Shown: in pieces, positions 43,613 to 51,132 of the stretch
How the letters are laid out: every line of letters begins with the position of its first letter
Position numbering within the stretch: position 1 is the first letter of the stretch
NCBI GenBank assembly: GCA_963790575.1
Contig: CAWBPD010000002.1
Coordinates: 62,001 to 126,000, forward strand
Length of the DNA: 64,000 nucleotides
Direction of reading: 5' to 3'
DNA from: CAVTSA01 sp963790575
GTDB lineage: Bacteria > Chloroflexota > Dormibacteria > Dormibacterales > Dormibacteraceae
Position numbers and translations under genes: made by a program
The notes under the pieces: model-generated
Seen by the model: only the letters and a program-made list of their open reading frames with translations
What the model was told of the DNA's origin: nothing
The model's database searches: none

Positions 43613-43957
43613 ATGATTCGGCTTCACACGATCAACGAGGCGGCCCAGATACTTGCCGTCAGCACCAACCGCGTCGCGGCCCTAGTCCGCCAAGGCCAGC
43701 TCCCGGCGGAGCGCCTGGGTCGGCAGTGGGTGATCCGGCCGGAGGACCTAGAAGCCTTCGCCGCCCAGCCACGCAAGGGTGGCTGGCCGAAGGGAAAGCC
43801 CGCGGGTCCGGAGGCGGCCCACAAGGCGTGGCAGACCCGGCGTGTGCGCGAGGCTCAGGAGCAGGCGCAGCGCCAGGCACGATCCGCCGCCGCCCAAAGG
43901 GCGTGGGTGACCCGACGTGAGCGCGCAGCGAGCGCGCGGCAGGGAGCGCCGGCATGA
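43613..43957 (+). CDS. Excisionase-like HTH DNA-binding protein
   Basis: 114 residues. Residues about 3-55 form a MerR/excisionase-type winged helix (TINEAAQILAVSTNRVAALVRQGQLPAERLGRQWVIRPEDLEAFAA). The rest is a positively charged Ala/Arg/Gln-rich tail with repeated KAWQTRRVREAQ and RAWVTRRERAA units, resembling a repeated nucleic-acid-binding patch. The stop overlaps the next start as ATGA. Such proteins act as recombination directionality factors or small repressors. It lies 536 bases from a displaced tRNA-Ile end, consistent with remains of an integrative element whose integrase is lost. Confidence 0.75.
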   Translation: MIRLHTINEAAQILAVSTNRVAALVRQGQLPAERLGRQWVIRPEDLEAFAAQPRKGGWPKGKPAGPEAAHKAWQTRRVREAQEQAQRQARSAAAQRAWVTRRERAASARQGAPA

Positions 43958-44301
43958 GCAGGCGGAGAGGCCCCACGATGACGCTGGATGACGCTACCGC
44001 GGACCTCACCATGACGATCGCGATGACGGTGCGCAACGCGATGGAGGACTTCCACCTCGAGCACTTGAGCGACGAGCAGATGGCCGAACTGAACCCGATC
44101 ATCCGCAACGCGATCGCAACCGCTCTCTACGCGATCGACCACAGCGACGACGACCCGCGCTGCGCCTTCTTCTTGAACTTCCAGAACATGCTGGTGCCGG
44201 ACTGCTGGGAGCGGCCCGAGATCCTGCCCGAGCTTGCCAAGTGGAGGGATCCAAGCGCGTCGCGGGAGGAGTGGGACGCCCGTCGCCGCCGGGCCAGATG
44301 A
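43954..44301 (+). CDS. Hypothetical protein, coupled to the HTH gene
   Basis: 115 residues; ATG 43954 overlaps the HTH gene stop. The protein is mostly helical and acidic, with MTIAMTVRNAMEDFHLEHLSDEQMAELNPIIRNAIATALYAI followed by a DPRCAFFLNFQNMLVPDCW segment. I recognise no family. Translational coupling implies it works with the HTH protein, perhaps as part of a phage or element control module. Confidence 0.6.
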   Translation: MSRRRGPTMTLDDATADLTMTIAMTVRNAMEDFHLEHLSDEQMAELNPIIRNAIATALYAIDHSDDDPRCAFFLNFQNMLVPDCWERPEILPELAKWRDPSASREEWDARRRRAR

Positions 44302-44723
44302 TGGTGCCATGACCGGCCAGCCACCGCGGCAGTTGGGGTATCGAGGAGACGCCCGACGTGCCCGGGCTACGTCCCGAAGCCGGAGAGTCGGACCTCGCGA
44401 GAATCCCGAGCGGCCCGGTCCAACCCACGGGCCCGGGGCACGAAGCCCCGCGGCCGCACGCCAACCCTGATCTACCCAACCACTGCTCGGGGGTGGTGGG
44501 CCGCCGTGGACTCGAACCACGTACCTCCGCGGTAGACCGGGCTCACCAGTAGGGCGCCGAGTTCGGGAGCGGCATCGACATTGCCGGAGTTTATTTGGTC
44601 GGTTTGAGGGCGGAATCCACTGGCTCGAGGCATTGGTCACGCTCCCTCAGTCCCGGCCGACCTGGCAGGCGGGTGGAGGGGCGGCGGCGGGCGGAAGCGC
44701 GCAGGCCACCCGGGGCATGTGAC
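44302..44723. other. Intergenic interval containing the displaced tRNA-Ile end
   Basis: Apart from the 39-bp tRNA-Ile duplicate at 44493-44531, no gene or RNA is seen here. Confidence 0.35.
44493..44531 (-). repeat. Displaced tRNA-Ile 3' half (39-bp exact repeat, att scar)
   Basis: These 39 bases are identical to 45482-45520. They correspond on the minus strand to the tRNA-Ile segment from the 3' strand of the anticodon stem (CGCGG) through T arm, acceptor strand and CCA. Identity stops exactly at the anticodon loop. This is the classic footprint of an element that integrated into the 3' half of a tRNA gene. The interval between the copies holds vapBC. Confidence 0.85.
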
Positions 44724-45134
44724 CTACAGCGAGCCCAGGGGCGCCACCGCTTCGACTGGTTGGCCCGTGACTGCGGCGATGTGTTCGAAGTCGCGGTCGT
44801 AGTGGAGGACCGTCAGCTGGGCGCGCTCGGCGACTGCCGCCAGCACCAGATCGGCGGCACCCACCGCGCGATGACGGCGGCGGTCTGCCAGGAGCAGCAT
44901 CACCTCGGCTGCCCGATCGAAGTCCGCTTGGTGTGTCGCGACGGCGGGAAGCGCCCGAATGAGCAGCTCATGCACTCTGCGCGGGTCCCGAGCGCTGAAG
45001 AGGGCTTCGAGGTGGAACATCCCGCAGAGCCCGAGCCTGCCTTCGTGCTGGAGTTCCACGAAGCGCTGCGCGACGACCTGATCGGCGAGCCGGGCGTGGA
45101 CGCTGTTGTCCAAGAGGTGAGTCAGTCGCGCCAC
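44724..45134 (-). CDS. vapC: PIN-domain toxin (VapC type)
   Basis: 136 residues. The PIN fold is shown by LLDNSVHARLAD with the first acidic residue near 9, HLEALFSARDPRR with Glu near 44, and AADLVLAAVAERAQLTVLHYDRDFEHIAAVTG with the Asp pair near 93 and 112-114. VapC toxins are Mg-dependent RNases, often cutting tRNA. It overlaps the antitoxin gene by 13 bases and is translated after it, the standard order. It is enclosed by the duplicated tRNA-Ile ends. Confidence 0.88.
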   Translation of the reverse strand: MARLTHLLDNSVHARLADQVVAQRFVELQHEGRLGLCGMFHLEALFSARDPRRVHELLIRALPAVATHQADFDRAAEVMLLLADRRRHRAVGAADLVLAAVAERAQLTVLHYDRDFEHIAAVTGQPVEAVAPLGSL

Positions 45135-45325
45135 GCCTGGCTTTCGACTTCTTCGTTCGTGAGGTCGATGCCGCCGTCGGCGGCCAAGCGGACCAACTCG
45201 CGTCCTGCCTGGTGCTGGAGGACGGCGTCAAAGGCGGCATCCACAGTGGCCTTGAGCCCCTTCGTCCCGAGCACCGCCGCAACCGCATCCCGCTTGGCGG
45301 GATCAACCTCTATGGTTGTTTTCAC
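45122..45325 (-). CDS. vapB: VapB-type antitoxin (DUF2191/RHH)
   Basis: 67 residues. MKTTIEVDPAKRDAVAAVLGTKGLKATVDAAFDAVLQHQ is a ribbon-helix-helix start of the VapB kind, followed by the toxin-wrapping tail LVRLAADGGIDLTNEEVESQAWRD. An inverted repeat just upstream is the likely autoregulatory site. It neutralises the adjacent PIN toxin. Confidence 0.85.
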   Translation of the reverse strand: MKTTIEVDPAKRDAVAAVLGTKGLKATVDAAFDAVLQHQAGRELVRLAADGGIDLTNEEVESQAWRD

Positions 45326-45332
45326 ATCGAGA

Positions 45333-45362
45333 GTATACCTTGCTGGAGAAATATGGGTATAC
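45333..45362. promoter_or_regulatory. vapBC operator-like inverted repeat
   Basis: GTATACC (45333-45339) and GGTATAC (45356-45362) form a perfect 7-bp inverted pair, 16 bases apart, starting eight bases upstream of the vapB ATG. VapB-VapC complexes bind such repeats to repress their own operon. The AT-rich core contrasts with the surrounding GC-rich DNA. Confidence 0.55.
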
Positions 45363-45482
45363 GCCGAAGGATGGGCGGGATGTCGACTGCGCAGTTCCCG
45401 TGTCGTGTCGGTCCCGGACGGACCGGGCCCGTGATACCGATCAGGCGGAGGGTCATCGGGTCCGATTGAACTCGAAGCGCCG

Positions 45483-45557
45483 TGGTGGGCCGCCGTGGAC
45501 TCGAACCACGTACCTCCGCGTTATCAGCACGGCGCTCTGCCTGATGAGCTAGCGGCC
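45483..45557 (-). tRNA. tRNA-Ile (GAT)
   Basis: Minus-strand cloverleaf: acceptor GGGCCGC/GCGGCCC, D arm GCTC/GAGC, anticodon stem CCGTG/CGCGG with loop CTGATAA (anticodon GAT), T arm CGTGG-TTCGAGT-CCACG, discriminator A and an encoded CCA. All stems pair. Its 3' half is duplicated at 44493-44531, so it is the integration site that the small vapBC island used and restored. Confidence 0.95.
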
Positions 45558-45576
45558 CCGGGGGGATCGGACCAGG

Positions 45577-45653
45577 GTGGCACGGGCGGAAGGACTCGAA
45601 CCCTCAGCCCTCGGTTTTGGAGACCGATGCTCTGCCAGTTGAGCTACGCCCGT
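45577..45653 (-). tRNA. tRNA-Trp (CCA)
   Basis: Minus-strand cloverleaf: acceptor ACGGGCG/CGCCCGT, D arm GCTC/GAGC, anticodon stem TCGGT/ACCGA with loop CTCCAAA (anticodon CCA), T arm GAGGG-TTCGAGT-CCTTC, discriminator G and encoded CCA. It lies 19 bases upstream of tRNA-Ile on the same strand, probably one transcript. The extra G-T pair in the T stem is normal. Confidence 0.93.
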
Positions 45654-45670
45654 AAGTCCGGTCCCCCATC

Positions 45671-46324
45671 TTACTCAACGCCCCGAGTCAGTGCGCCGAT
45701 CGCGGCGTGGCAGCGTGAGGTGGTCGCGACCAGGATGGGACCGGCCGTGACCCGGCACCGCGCCTGGGCCTCCAGGATCTCCCGCACCGGGATGGCGCCA
45801 ATCCCCTGGGCCAGGTGGAGGCACCGGAACACCGCCGGTTCATAGCCCCGCGCGAGCGCTCCCTGGACCAAACGATCCCCCAAGTCCCAGTCGCGGGGCC
45901 CGTGCAGGACCGGGCAGTGCGCAGGCTCGATGCAGGTGGCCGGACAGCGCCAGGCCGCCGCCGAGAGAAACCGGATGCCGTCCGCCCCCGTCACCTCGTA
46001 GGGGAGTGCCCACCCGGCGGGCGCCGGCGCCGGCACCGCGCCCAGTTCGGAGCCGAGCCAGGTCCAGAGCAGATGCGGCTGAAACGGTGCCGGTACCAGG
46101 AAGTCCATACCGCCGGCAACCCCCAGCCACCGGTCCAGGAACGCCGACCACTCCGCGGTCGCCACCCGCACCACTGGATCGCGGCTGAACTCGGCCACGC
46201 AGCGCGCCTGCGGCGAGCGGTCCACGATCACGATCGGTCCCTTCACCTCTCCCCGTTCGACCCCCCGCCGCAGCCGGCGCGCGTGGTAGCACCCGATCTC
46301 GCCGCCTCCGATGACGACCAGCAT
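45671..46324 (-). CDS. Unknown protein with Rossmann-like N-terminus and Cys motif
   Basis: 217 residues. It opens MLVVIGGGEIGCYHARRLRRG, a dinucleotide-binding glycine motif, with IVIVDRSPQARCVAE at the second strand, where an acidic residue would select NAD. A distinct middle segment reads AWRCPATCIEPAHCPVLHGPRDWDL, with three Cys and two His that could bind metal or a cluster. I cannot name the family. It is divergent from a metallophosphatase gene and lies just after the tRNA pair. It could be a small NAD-dependent redox or sensor protein. Confidence 0.6.
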   Translation of the reverse strand: MLVVIGGGEIGCYHARRLRRGVERGEVKGPIVIVDRSPQARCVAEFSRDPVVRVATAEWSAFLDRWLGVAGGMDFLVPAPFQPHLLWTWLGSELGAVPAPAPAGWALPYEVTGADGIRFLSAAAWRCPATCIEPAHCPVLHGPRDWDLGDRLVQGALARGYEPAVFRCLHLAQGIGAIPVREILEAQARCRVTAGPILVATTSRCHAAIGALTRGVE

Positions 46325-46347
46325 CGCCTCCTACCATCGCACCAGAG

Positions 46348-47088
46348 GTGCCTGAACCCACGACCCACGACCTGCCGGTCCTGCTCGTGGGCGATGTCCA
46401 CGGCGACCTGCAGCGTCTGTTCCCGGCCATCGTCAAGTACGACCCGCAGCGCTGGCACACCGTCTTCGTCGGCGACCTGGTGGACGGTCGCGAGTTCGGC
46501 GTCGGCGCCCTACGCTTCGCCCGCGACCGGCCCAACTCGACGGTCCTCCTGGGCAATCACGAGGTGGCCATGCTGGCCGCGCTTGACGAGCGCAGGACCC
46601 GAGGGGAAGCCTTCCTGCGCTGGATGGGGATCGGCGGGCAGCTGCATGACCTGCAGGAGCTGGCGGGCGATGAGCCGCTGCAGGTGTGGCTACGCGAGCG
46701 GCCGATGCTGACGCTGCTGCCCGACCGGACGCTGGTCCAGCACTGCGACAACGACGGCCTGGGCCGTCTCATCGACCACCATCAGGCCGATCCCGTCGAT
46801 GCCATCAACGCGGCTGCGCGAGTGGCGCTCGCCGCCCACGACCACCAGACCCTCTGGGATCTCCTCTCTCCCCAGCACGTCTTCGAGCAGCAGCCACTGC
46901 GCCTCGCGCACTGGCTGGAGCGGACCGGGGCGCGCCGGGTCGTGCACGGGCACACGCCGCACCGCGATCGTGCGCCTCGCGTCTACGCGGGCGGGCGCGC
47001 GATCAACATCGATGGGGGGCTGGCCCGGCGCGGCCGCTGGCAAGGGCGAGGGCCGGCGGAAGCCAGCATCGCACCGCTGCCGCCATAG
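46348..47088 (+). CDS. Calcineurin-like metallophosphoesterase
   Basis: 246 residues with the full metallophosphatase motif set: VGDVHGDL near 14, VGDLVDG near 42, LLGNHE near 68 and VVHGHTPH near 208. These bind two metals. The fold is that of bis-nucleoside or Ser/Thr-type phosphatases; the LLPDRTLVQHCDNDG insert suggests a PrpE/ApaH-like small enzyme. The start is GTG 46348, with 23 bases to the divergent unknown gene. hpt follows 29 bases downstream, so both may be co-transcribed. Confidence 0.85.
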   Translation: MPEPTTHDLPVLLVGDVHGDLQRLFPAIVKYDPQRWHTVFVGDLVDGREFGVGALRFARDRPNSTVLLGNHEVAMLAALDERRTRGEAFLRWMGIGGQLHDLQELAGDEPLQVWLRERPMLTLLPDRTLVQHCDNDGLGRLIDHHQADPVDAINAAARVALAAHDHQTLWDLLSPQHVFEQQPLRLAHWLERTGARRVVHGHTPHRDRAPRVYAGGRAINIDGGLARRGRWQGRGPAEASIAPLPP

Positions 47089-47117
47089 CATGCCCTGGAC
47101 GTAGACTCAACTCCCGC

Positions 47118-47672
47118 ATGCACCAGGCAGTTGCCGACCGGCGCGGGTCGGCAGGACAGGGTCACGTCCTGCTGTCGGCCCGGCGTATCGCGCGCCGGGT
47201 GCGTGAGCTGGGAGCCGAGATCTCGGAACGGTTCAACGACCTCGAGCAGCCGCTGGTGCTGGTCATCGTCCTGAAGGGCGGCATCGTCTTCGCCGCCGAC
47301 CTCATGCGCTCGCTCACGATCCCCGCGGAGGTGGAGTTTGTCCGCGCCTCCAGCTACGGCAACGGCACCGCGAGCGCAGGCCAGGTCGCGTTCTCCCATC
47401 TGGTGGAGGGCCCGCTGACCGGCCGCAACGTCCTGGTGGTGGAGGACATCGTCGACTCCGGACGGACGCTGGAGTTGATCCTCAAACGCCTGCACCGATC
47501 CCACCCCGCCTCGCTGCACCTGGTGACGCTCCTCGACCGGCCCGCCCGCCGTGCGGTGCAGATCGACATCGACTTCACCGGCTTCACGATCCCGGACCGC
47601 TTCGTGATCGGGTATGGCCTCGACTACGCCGGCCGCTATCGGGAGCTGCCCGACATCCGCACCCTGGACTGA
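47118..47672 (+). CDS. hpt: Hypoxanthine phosphoribosyltransferase
   Basis: 184 residues, normal length. The PRPP-binding loop is LVVEDIVDSGRTLELIL at about 110-126. LVIVLKGGIVFAADLMRSL near 47 is the KGG loop, and ASSYGNGT contains the flexible-loop Ser-Tyr pair. FTIPDRFVIGYGLDYAGRYRELPDI at the C-terminus is diagnostic. It salvages hypoxanthine and guanine to IMP and GMP. A nucleoside hydrolase at the window start supplies such bases, but the two are far apart. Confidence 0.93.
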   Translation: MHQAVADRRGSAGQGHVLLSARRIARRVRELGAEISERFNDLEQPLVLVIVLKGGIVFAADLMRSLTIPAEVEFVRASSYGNGTASAGQVAFSHLVEGPLTGRNVLVVEDIVDSGRTLELILKRLHRSHPASLHLVTLLDRPARRAVQIDIDFTGFTIPDRFVIGYGLDYAGRYRELPDIRTLD

Positions 47673-47705
47673 CCACCGACCTGGGCCAAGTGGAGAGTGC
47701 CGACC

Positions 47706-47725
47706 CCGGCGCCGTGGAGCGCCGG
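47706..47725. terminator. Hairpin between hpt and padR
   Basis: CCGGCGC and GCGCCGG pair around the 6-base loop CGTGGA in the gap between the convergent hpt and padR genes. There is no clear T-run, as is common in high-GC genomes, so termination is likely but not proven. Confidence 0.5.
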
Positions 47726-47760
47726 AGCCGGACGGGGTGGTGGGGTTGGGAGTATCCGGA

Positions 47761-48387
47761 TTACGCCTCTTCGGTGGTCTCGCCGAGGATCGAGTAGATC
47801 GAACGACGCGCCTCGTTGAGGATCTGAAGCGCTCGCTTCACCTGGTCGTCGGTCCCCGCGTGGCCTACCTGGAGGACGGCGGCGGCGAGCTGCATGGCCG
47901 CATCGCGAAGCTGGAAGGCGGGCGGGGAGACCTCGTCAGCCACGCCCTGCCAGGGCGGGGTCGCCTGCTGCAGCCGCTGTGCCTCCTCCTTGCCGGCGTC
48001 GGTGAGCGTGTAGAGCCGCTTGCCCTCGCTCTCCTCACTGCGCAGCAGGCCCTCGTCCTCGAGCAGCTGCAGCGTGGGGTAGATTGACCCCGCCGAGGGG
48101 CGCCAGAAGCCACCCGAACGCGACTCCAGCTCGCGGATCATCTCGTAGCCGTGCATCGGCTTCTCGAGCAGCAGCGTCAGGATCGCCGCGCGGACGTCAC
48201 CGCGGCGCGCCCGGGGACCGCCCGGGAACCGGCCCCAGGGGCCTCCGCGACCGCCGAACCCGCGCATCTTCATCCGCACGTGCGGGGGGAATGGCCGTCC
48301 GTGCTCGAATGGCGGGGGTCCAGCCCACTCACCCTTGAAAGAAGGTGGGGGCCCAGCCCACTCACCCTTGAAATGTGCTCCGTACAT
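47761..48387 (-). CDS. PadR-family transcriptional regulator
   Basis: 208 residues from ATG 48387 (AAGGAG upstream). The first 60 residues are a Gly/Pro/Arg-rich, probably disordered leader containing a tandem duplication (FKGEWAGPPP twice). The PadR winged helix covers about 65-145: DVRAAILTLLLEKPMHGYEMIRELESRSGGFWRPSAGSIYPTLQLLEDEGLL. A C-terminal dimerisation helix region follows, ending LNEARRSIYSILGE. PadR proteins repress neighbouring genes and often respond to small hydrophobic compounds. It is divergent from the creatininase-family gene, its likely target. Confidence 0.88.
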   Translation of the reverse strand: MYGAHFKGEWAGPPPSFKGEWAGPPPFEHGRPFPPHVRMKMRGFGGRGGPWGRFPGGPRARRGDVRAAILTLLLEKPMHGYEMIRELESRSGGFWRPSAGSIYPTLQLLEDEGLLRSEESEGKRLYTLTDAGKEEAQRLQQATPPWQGVADEVSPPAFQLRDAAMQLAAAVLQVGHAGTDDQVKRALQILNEARRSIYSILGETTEEA

Positions 48388-48426
48388 GATCTTCTCCTTG
48401 GAGAGCGTGTCTCGCACGCTCGTTGG

Positions 48427-48440
48427 TCTATCGCGACATA
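48427..48440. promoter_or_regulatory. PadR-box-like site TCTATCGCGACATA
   Basis: This 14-mer differs at two positions from the palindrome TATATCGCGATATA that I associate with PadR operators. It lies in the 102-base divergent gap between padR and the creatininase-family gene, where autoregulation would occur. Confidence 0.45.
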
Positions 48441-48489
48441 TCGTAACACGTCGCAGGGGGGCCGGCAAGCCCTGCCACAATCCGTCCTC

Positions 48490-49206
48490 ATGGCAGAGCT
48501 CTTCATGCAGCGCATGTCCTGGCCTCAGATCGAGGCCGCAGTCTCCTACGGCGCCACCACGGCCGTGGTCTGTGCCGCTTCGACCGAGCAGCATGGCCCG
48601 CATCTGCCCCTCGCCACCGACGAGCTGCTGGGCGAGGCCTATGCGCGCGGCCTCGCCGAGCGACTTGGGAACGCGCTCGTCGCCCCGCTCATCCGCCCCG
48701 GATGCTCGGAGCACCACATGGCCTTCCCAGGGAGCCTGACCATCCCCGCCGAACTCCTGATGGACCTCCTGGACCAGGATCTGGCGTCCCTGCGGCGCCA
48801 CGGCTTCACCCAGTTCAACGTGTTCTCCAGTCACGGCGGCAACTACCCACCACTCGGGCGGTGGGCGGCGGAGCGTCCCCACCCAGACGTCCAGGTGCTG
48901 ACCAGCCCGGGGATCTTCAACGTCGCGTTCGAGGCCATCCGGCCCTTCGGCCGCACCGACCACGCGGGCCCGCACGCGGACGTGATCGAGACCTCGATGA
49001 TGCTGTACCTGCACCCGAACCTGGTCGACATGGAGCGGGCGGCGCCTGGCTTTGTGGGCGAGGCACGGTTCGAGGACCTGGTCGGCGGCAGCTTTCGCGA
49101 CTTCTCCGAAAACGGCATCATCGGGGACCCGGTGGGGTCGAGCCCGGTGATCGGGAAGGCGGCCCTGGAGGCGATCTGCGACCACCTGGCGCAGGTGCTC
49201 CGGTAA
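48490..49206 (+). CDS. Creatininase-family amidohydrolase
   Basis: 238 residues. The creatininase/MftE fold is shown by STEQHGPHLPLATDELLG near 31-48 (Glu, His, Asp metal ligands), FNVFSSHGGNYPPL near 113 and TDHAGPHADVIETSMML near 157 (His and Glu ligands). Family members open cyclic amides (creatinine), cleave the mycofactocin precursor or hydrolyse formamide intermediates. No mycofactocin genes are nearby. It is divergent from padR, which probably regulates it. Confidence 0.87.
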   Translation: MAELFMQRMSWPQIEAAVSYGATTAVVCAASTEQHGPHLPLATDELLGEAYARGLAERLGNALVAPLIRPGCSEHHMAFPGSLTIPAELLMDLLDQDLASLRRHGFTQFNVFSSHGGNYPPLGRWAAERPHPDVQVLTSPGIFNVAFEAIRPFGRTDHAGPHADVIETSMMLYLHPNLVDMERAAPGFVGEARFEDLVGGSFRDFSENGIIGDPVGSSPVIGKAALEAICDHLAQVLR

Positions 49207-49485
49207 GCCCACCTCGGCCTCGCTCATGCGTCTCGCACGGGCTCCTAGGCCCGTGGATAGGGAAACTTGCCAGCCGGCGCGGACCGTGATCTCCTGATAG
49301 ACGGGAGGGGCTTCGAGAAACGAAGCAGTCGAGCGCTCGACACGCCGTCAGGATTGCGTCAGACTGATCGGCCAGAGCACGGGTACCGACGACGTCGGTG
49401 GTGCCGGGCGACACCCTCATAACCGGCAGGCAGACGTGTACAGGAGGAGGACTGAGAGAGTGACTACCGACAGGACGTGCACACG

Positions 49486-51060
49486 ATGAAACGGGTGCTT
49501 GCGCTTTGCGCTCTCGCCGCCCTTTTCATCGTGGCGTGCGGCAGCTCGACGTCGGGCGGCAGTGCCAAGCAAGGTGGCACACTTACCGCCGGCACCGGCA
49601 CCGACGCCGACACGCTGGATCCCGCTGCCCAGACCACCACCATCGTGGGTGGGATGCTCAACATGGTCGTGGAGCCCCTGGTCCAGCTCAACAAGCAGGG
49701 CAAGACGGTCCCCGACCTCGCGACCAGCTGGTCGATGTCCTCTGACGGCCTGACCTACACCTTCAACCTGCGTCAGAACGTCAAGTTCTCGGACGGCGAG
49801 CCCCTGAACGCGGCCGCCGTTGTGAAGAGCGTCAGTCGCCTCAACAGCCCGGAGACCTTCTCGGCCCAGCCGGGCACGCTGAAGGTCATCAAGGACGTGA
49901 CCGCGGTCAATGACTCCAAGGTGCAGGTCCACCTCAAGACCCCGTTCTCCCCGTTCGTCGAAGCGATGACACAGGTGACAGCGGGGATCCTGGCGCCGAA
50001 CTCGTTCACCGAGCACGGGAACACGCTGGCCAAGGTGGTGTGGCCGATCGGCACCGGGCCTTACACCTACACCGGCCGCATTCTCGGGGAGGAGCTGAAC
50101 TTCAGCCGCAACCCGAGCTACTGGGGGACCAAGCCCGGGTATGCCAAGCAGGTCTACAAGGTGGTACCCGACGCCGCCTCCCGGGAGGCGCTGGTCAAGT
50201 CGGGCCAGGCCCAGGCGATCATGACCCCCTCGCCCAATGACCTGCCGGCGCTCGAGAAGAGCGGCTCCGGGGTCCATGTGATCCTGGGACCCGACGACCG
50301 CATGATCGGTGTCGTCGTCAACACCCAGGACCCGAGGGTGCCGCAGCTGGCCAACCCGCTGGTGCGCCAGGCGCTGGATTACGCGATCAACAAGAACGCG
50401 CTCATCCAGCGGGTCCAGTTCGGGGCCGCCAAACCCCTCACCGCGCCGCTGGCCTCCACGGTGTTCGGCTACTGCGACAGCACCGGCACCAACGACTACA
50501 ACTACAACGTCCAGAAGGCGAAGCAGCTGCTGCAGCAGGCGGGCGCCACCAACATGACCCTCACCTTCTTCGCCCCCAACGGCCACTACGCGAACGACTA
50601 CGAGGACGTACAGGCGGTGGCCGCCGACCTGGAGGCGATCGGCATCAAGGTCACCATCCCCAACCCGCCTACCTGGCCCAGCTACGTCGGCGAGATCAAC
50701 GTCCCGGCCTCCAAGGCGACCGCGGACCTCTCGCTGCTGGGATGGGCGCCGGGCTACCTCGACGCCTCCCAGGCCTACCAGATCTTCGAGAGCTCGCAGA
50801 TCCCGCCCAACGGCCTCAACACGTCGTACTGGTCCACGCCCCAGACGGACAGCCTGATCAACGAGGCGCAGACCACGACCAGCAAAACCACCGCGCAGTC
50901 CGACTACTGCCAGGCGGCAAAGCAGATCTGGAACGCATCTCCCTGGCTCTGGCTCTACAACCCCGAGAACCCGATCATCACGACCACCAACGTCAAGAAC
51001 ATTTATGGTCTTCCTAACGAGCAGGTCGTGACCACGTTCGCGGAACCGGCCGGCGCGTAG
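49486..51060 (+). CDS. Peptide/solute ABC transporter binding lipoprotein (SBP family 5)
   Basis: 524 residues. The N-terminus MKRVLALCALAALFIVACGSS is a lipoprotein signal with lipobox IVAC, so Cys 18 is lipidated. The mature protein shows the family-5 pattern: LDPAAQTTTIVGGMLNMVVEPLV, PDLATSWSMSSDGLTYTFNLRQNVKFSDGEPLNAA, and later NPLVRQALDYAINKNALIQRV. It binds oligopeptides or other organic solutes outside the membrane. ATG 49486 is preferred over an in-frame GTG three codons earlier. A strong terminator follows before the permease genes. Confidence 0.93.
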   Translation: MKRVLALCALAALFIVACGSSTSGGSAKQGGTLTAGTGTDADTLDPAAQTTTIVGGMLNMVVEPLVQLNKQGKTVPDLATSWSMSSDGLTYTFNLRQNVKFSDGEPLNAAAVVKSVSRLNSPETFSAQPGTLKVIKDVTAVNDSKVQVHLKTPFSPFVEAMTQVTAGILAPNSFTEHGNTLAKVVWPIGTGPYTYTGRILGEELNFSRNPSYWGTKPGYAKQVYKVVPDAASREALVKSGQAQAIMTPSPNDLPALEKSGSGVHVILGPDDRMIGVVVNTQDPRVPQLANPLVRQALDYAINKNALIQRVQFGAAKPLTAPLASTVFGYCDSTGTNDYNYNVQKAKQLLQQAGATNMTLTFFAPNGHYANDYEDVQAVAADLEAIGIKVTIPNPPTWPSYVGEINVPASKATADLSLLGWAPGYLDASQAYQIFESSQIPPNGLNTSYWSTPQTDSLINEAQTTTSKTTAQSDYCQAAKQIWNASPWLWLYNPENPIITTTNVKNIYGLPNEQVVTTFAEPAGA

Positions 51061-51069
51061 ACGACATCA

Positions 51070-51098
51070 GGCGGGGCCTCCGCGAGGGAGGCCCCGCC
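51070..51098 (+). terminator. Strong intra-operon terminator after the binding-protein gene
   Basis: GGCGGGGCCTCC and GGAGGCCCCGCC form a perfect 12-bp stem around a 5-base loop, ten bases after the stop codon, with CTCTTTTCC shortly downstream. It separates the binding-protein gene from the two permeases. Partial termination would keep the binding protein in excess, a common device in ABC uptake operons. Confidence 0.8.
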
Positions 51099-51132
51099 AC
51101 TCCGAACCCCTCTTTTCCTCGAAGGAAGGTCT

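Noticed and set aside
48490..49206. MftE of a mycofactocin system
   Set aside because: The fold fits, but no mycofactocin precursor, radical-SAM or glycosyltransferase gene is nearby; only the broad creatininase family can be claimed.
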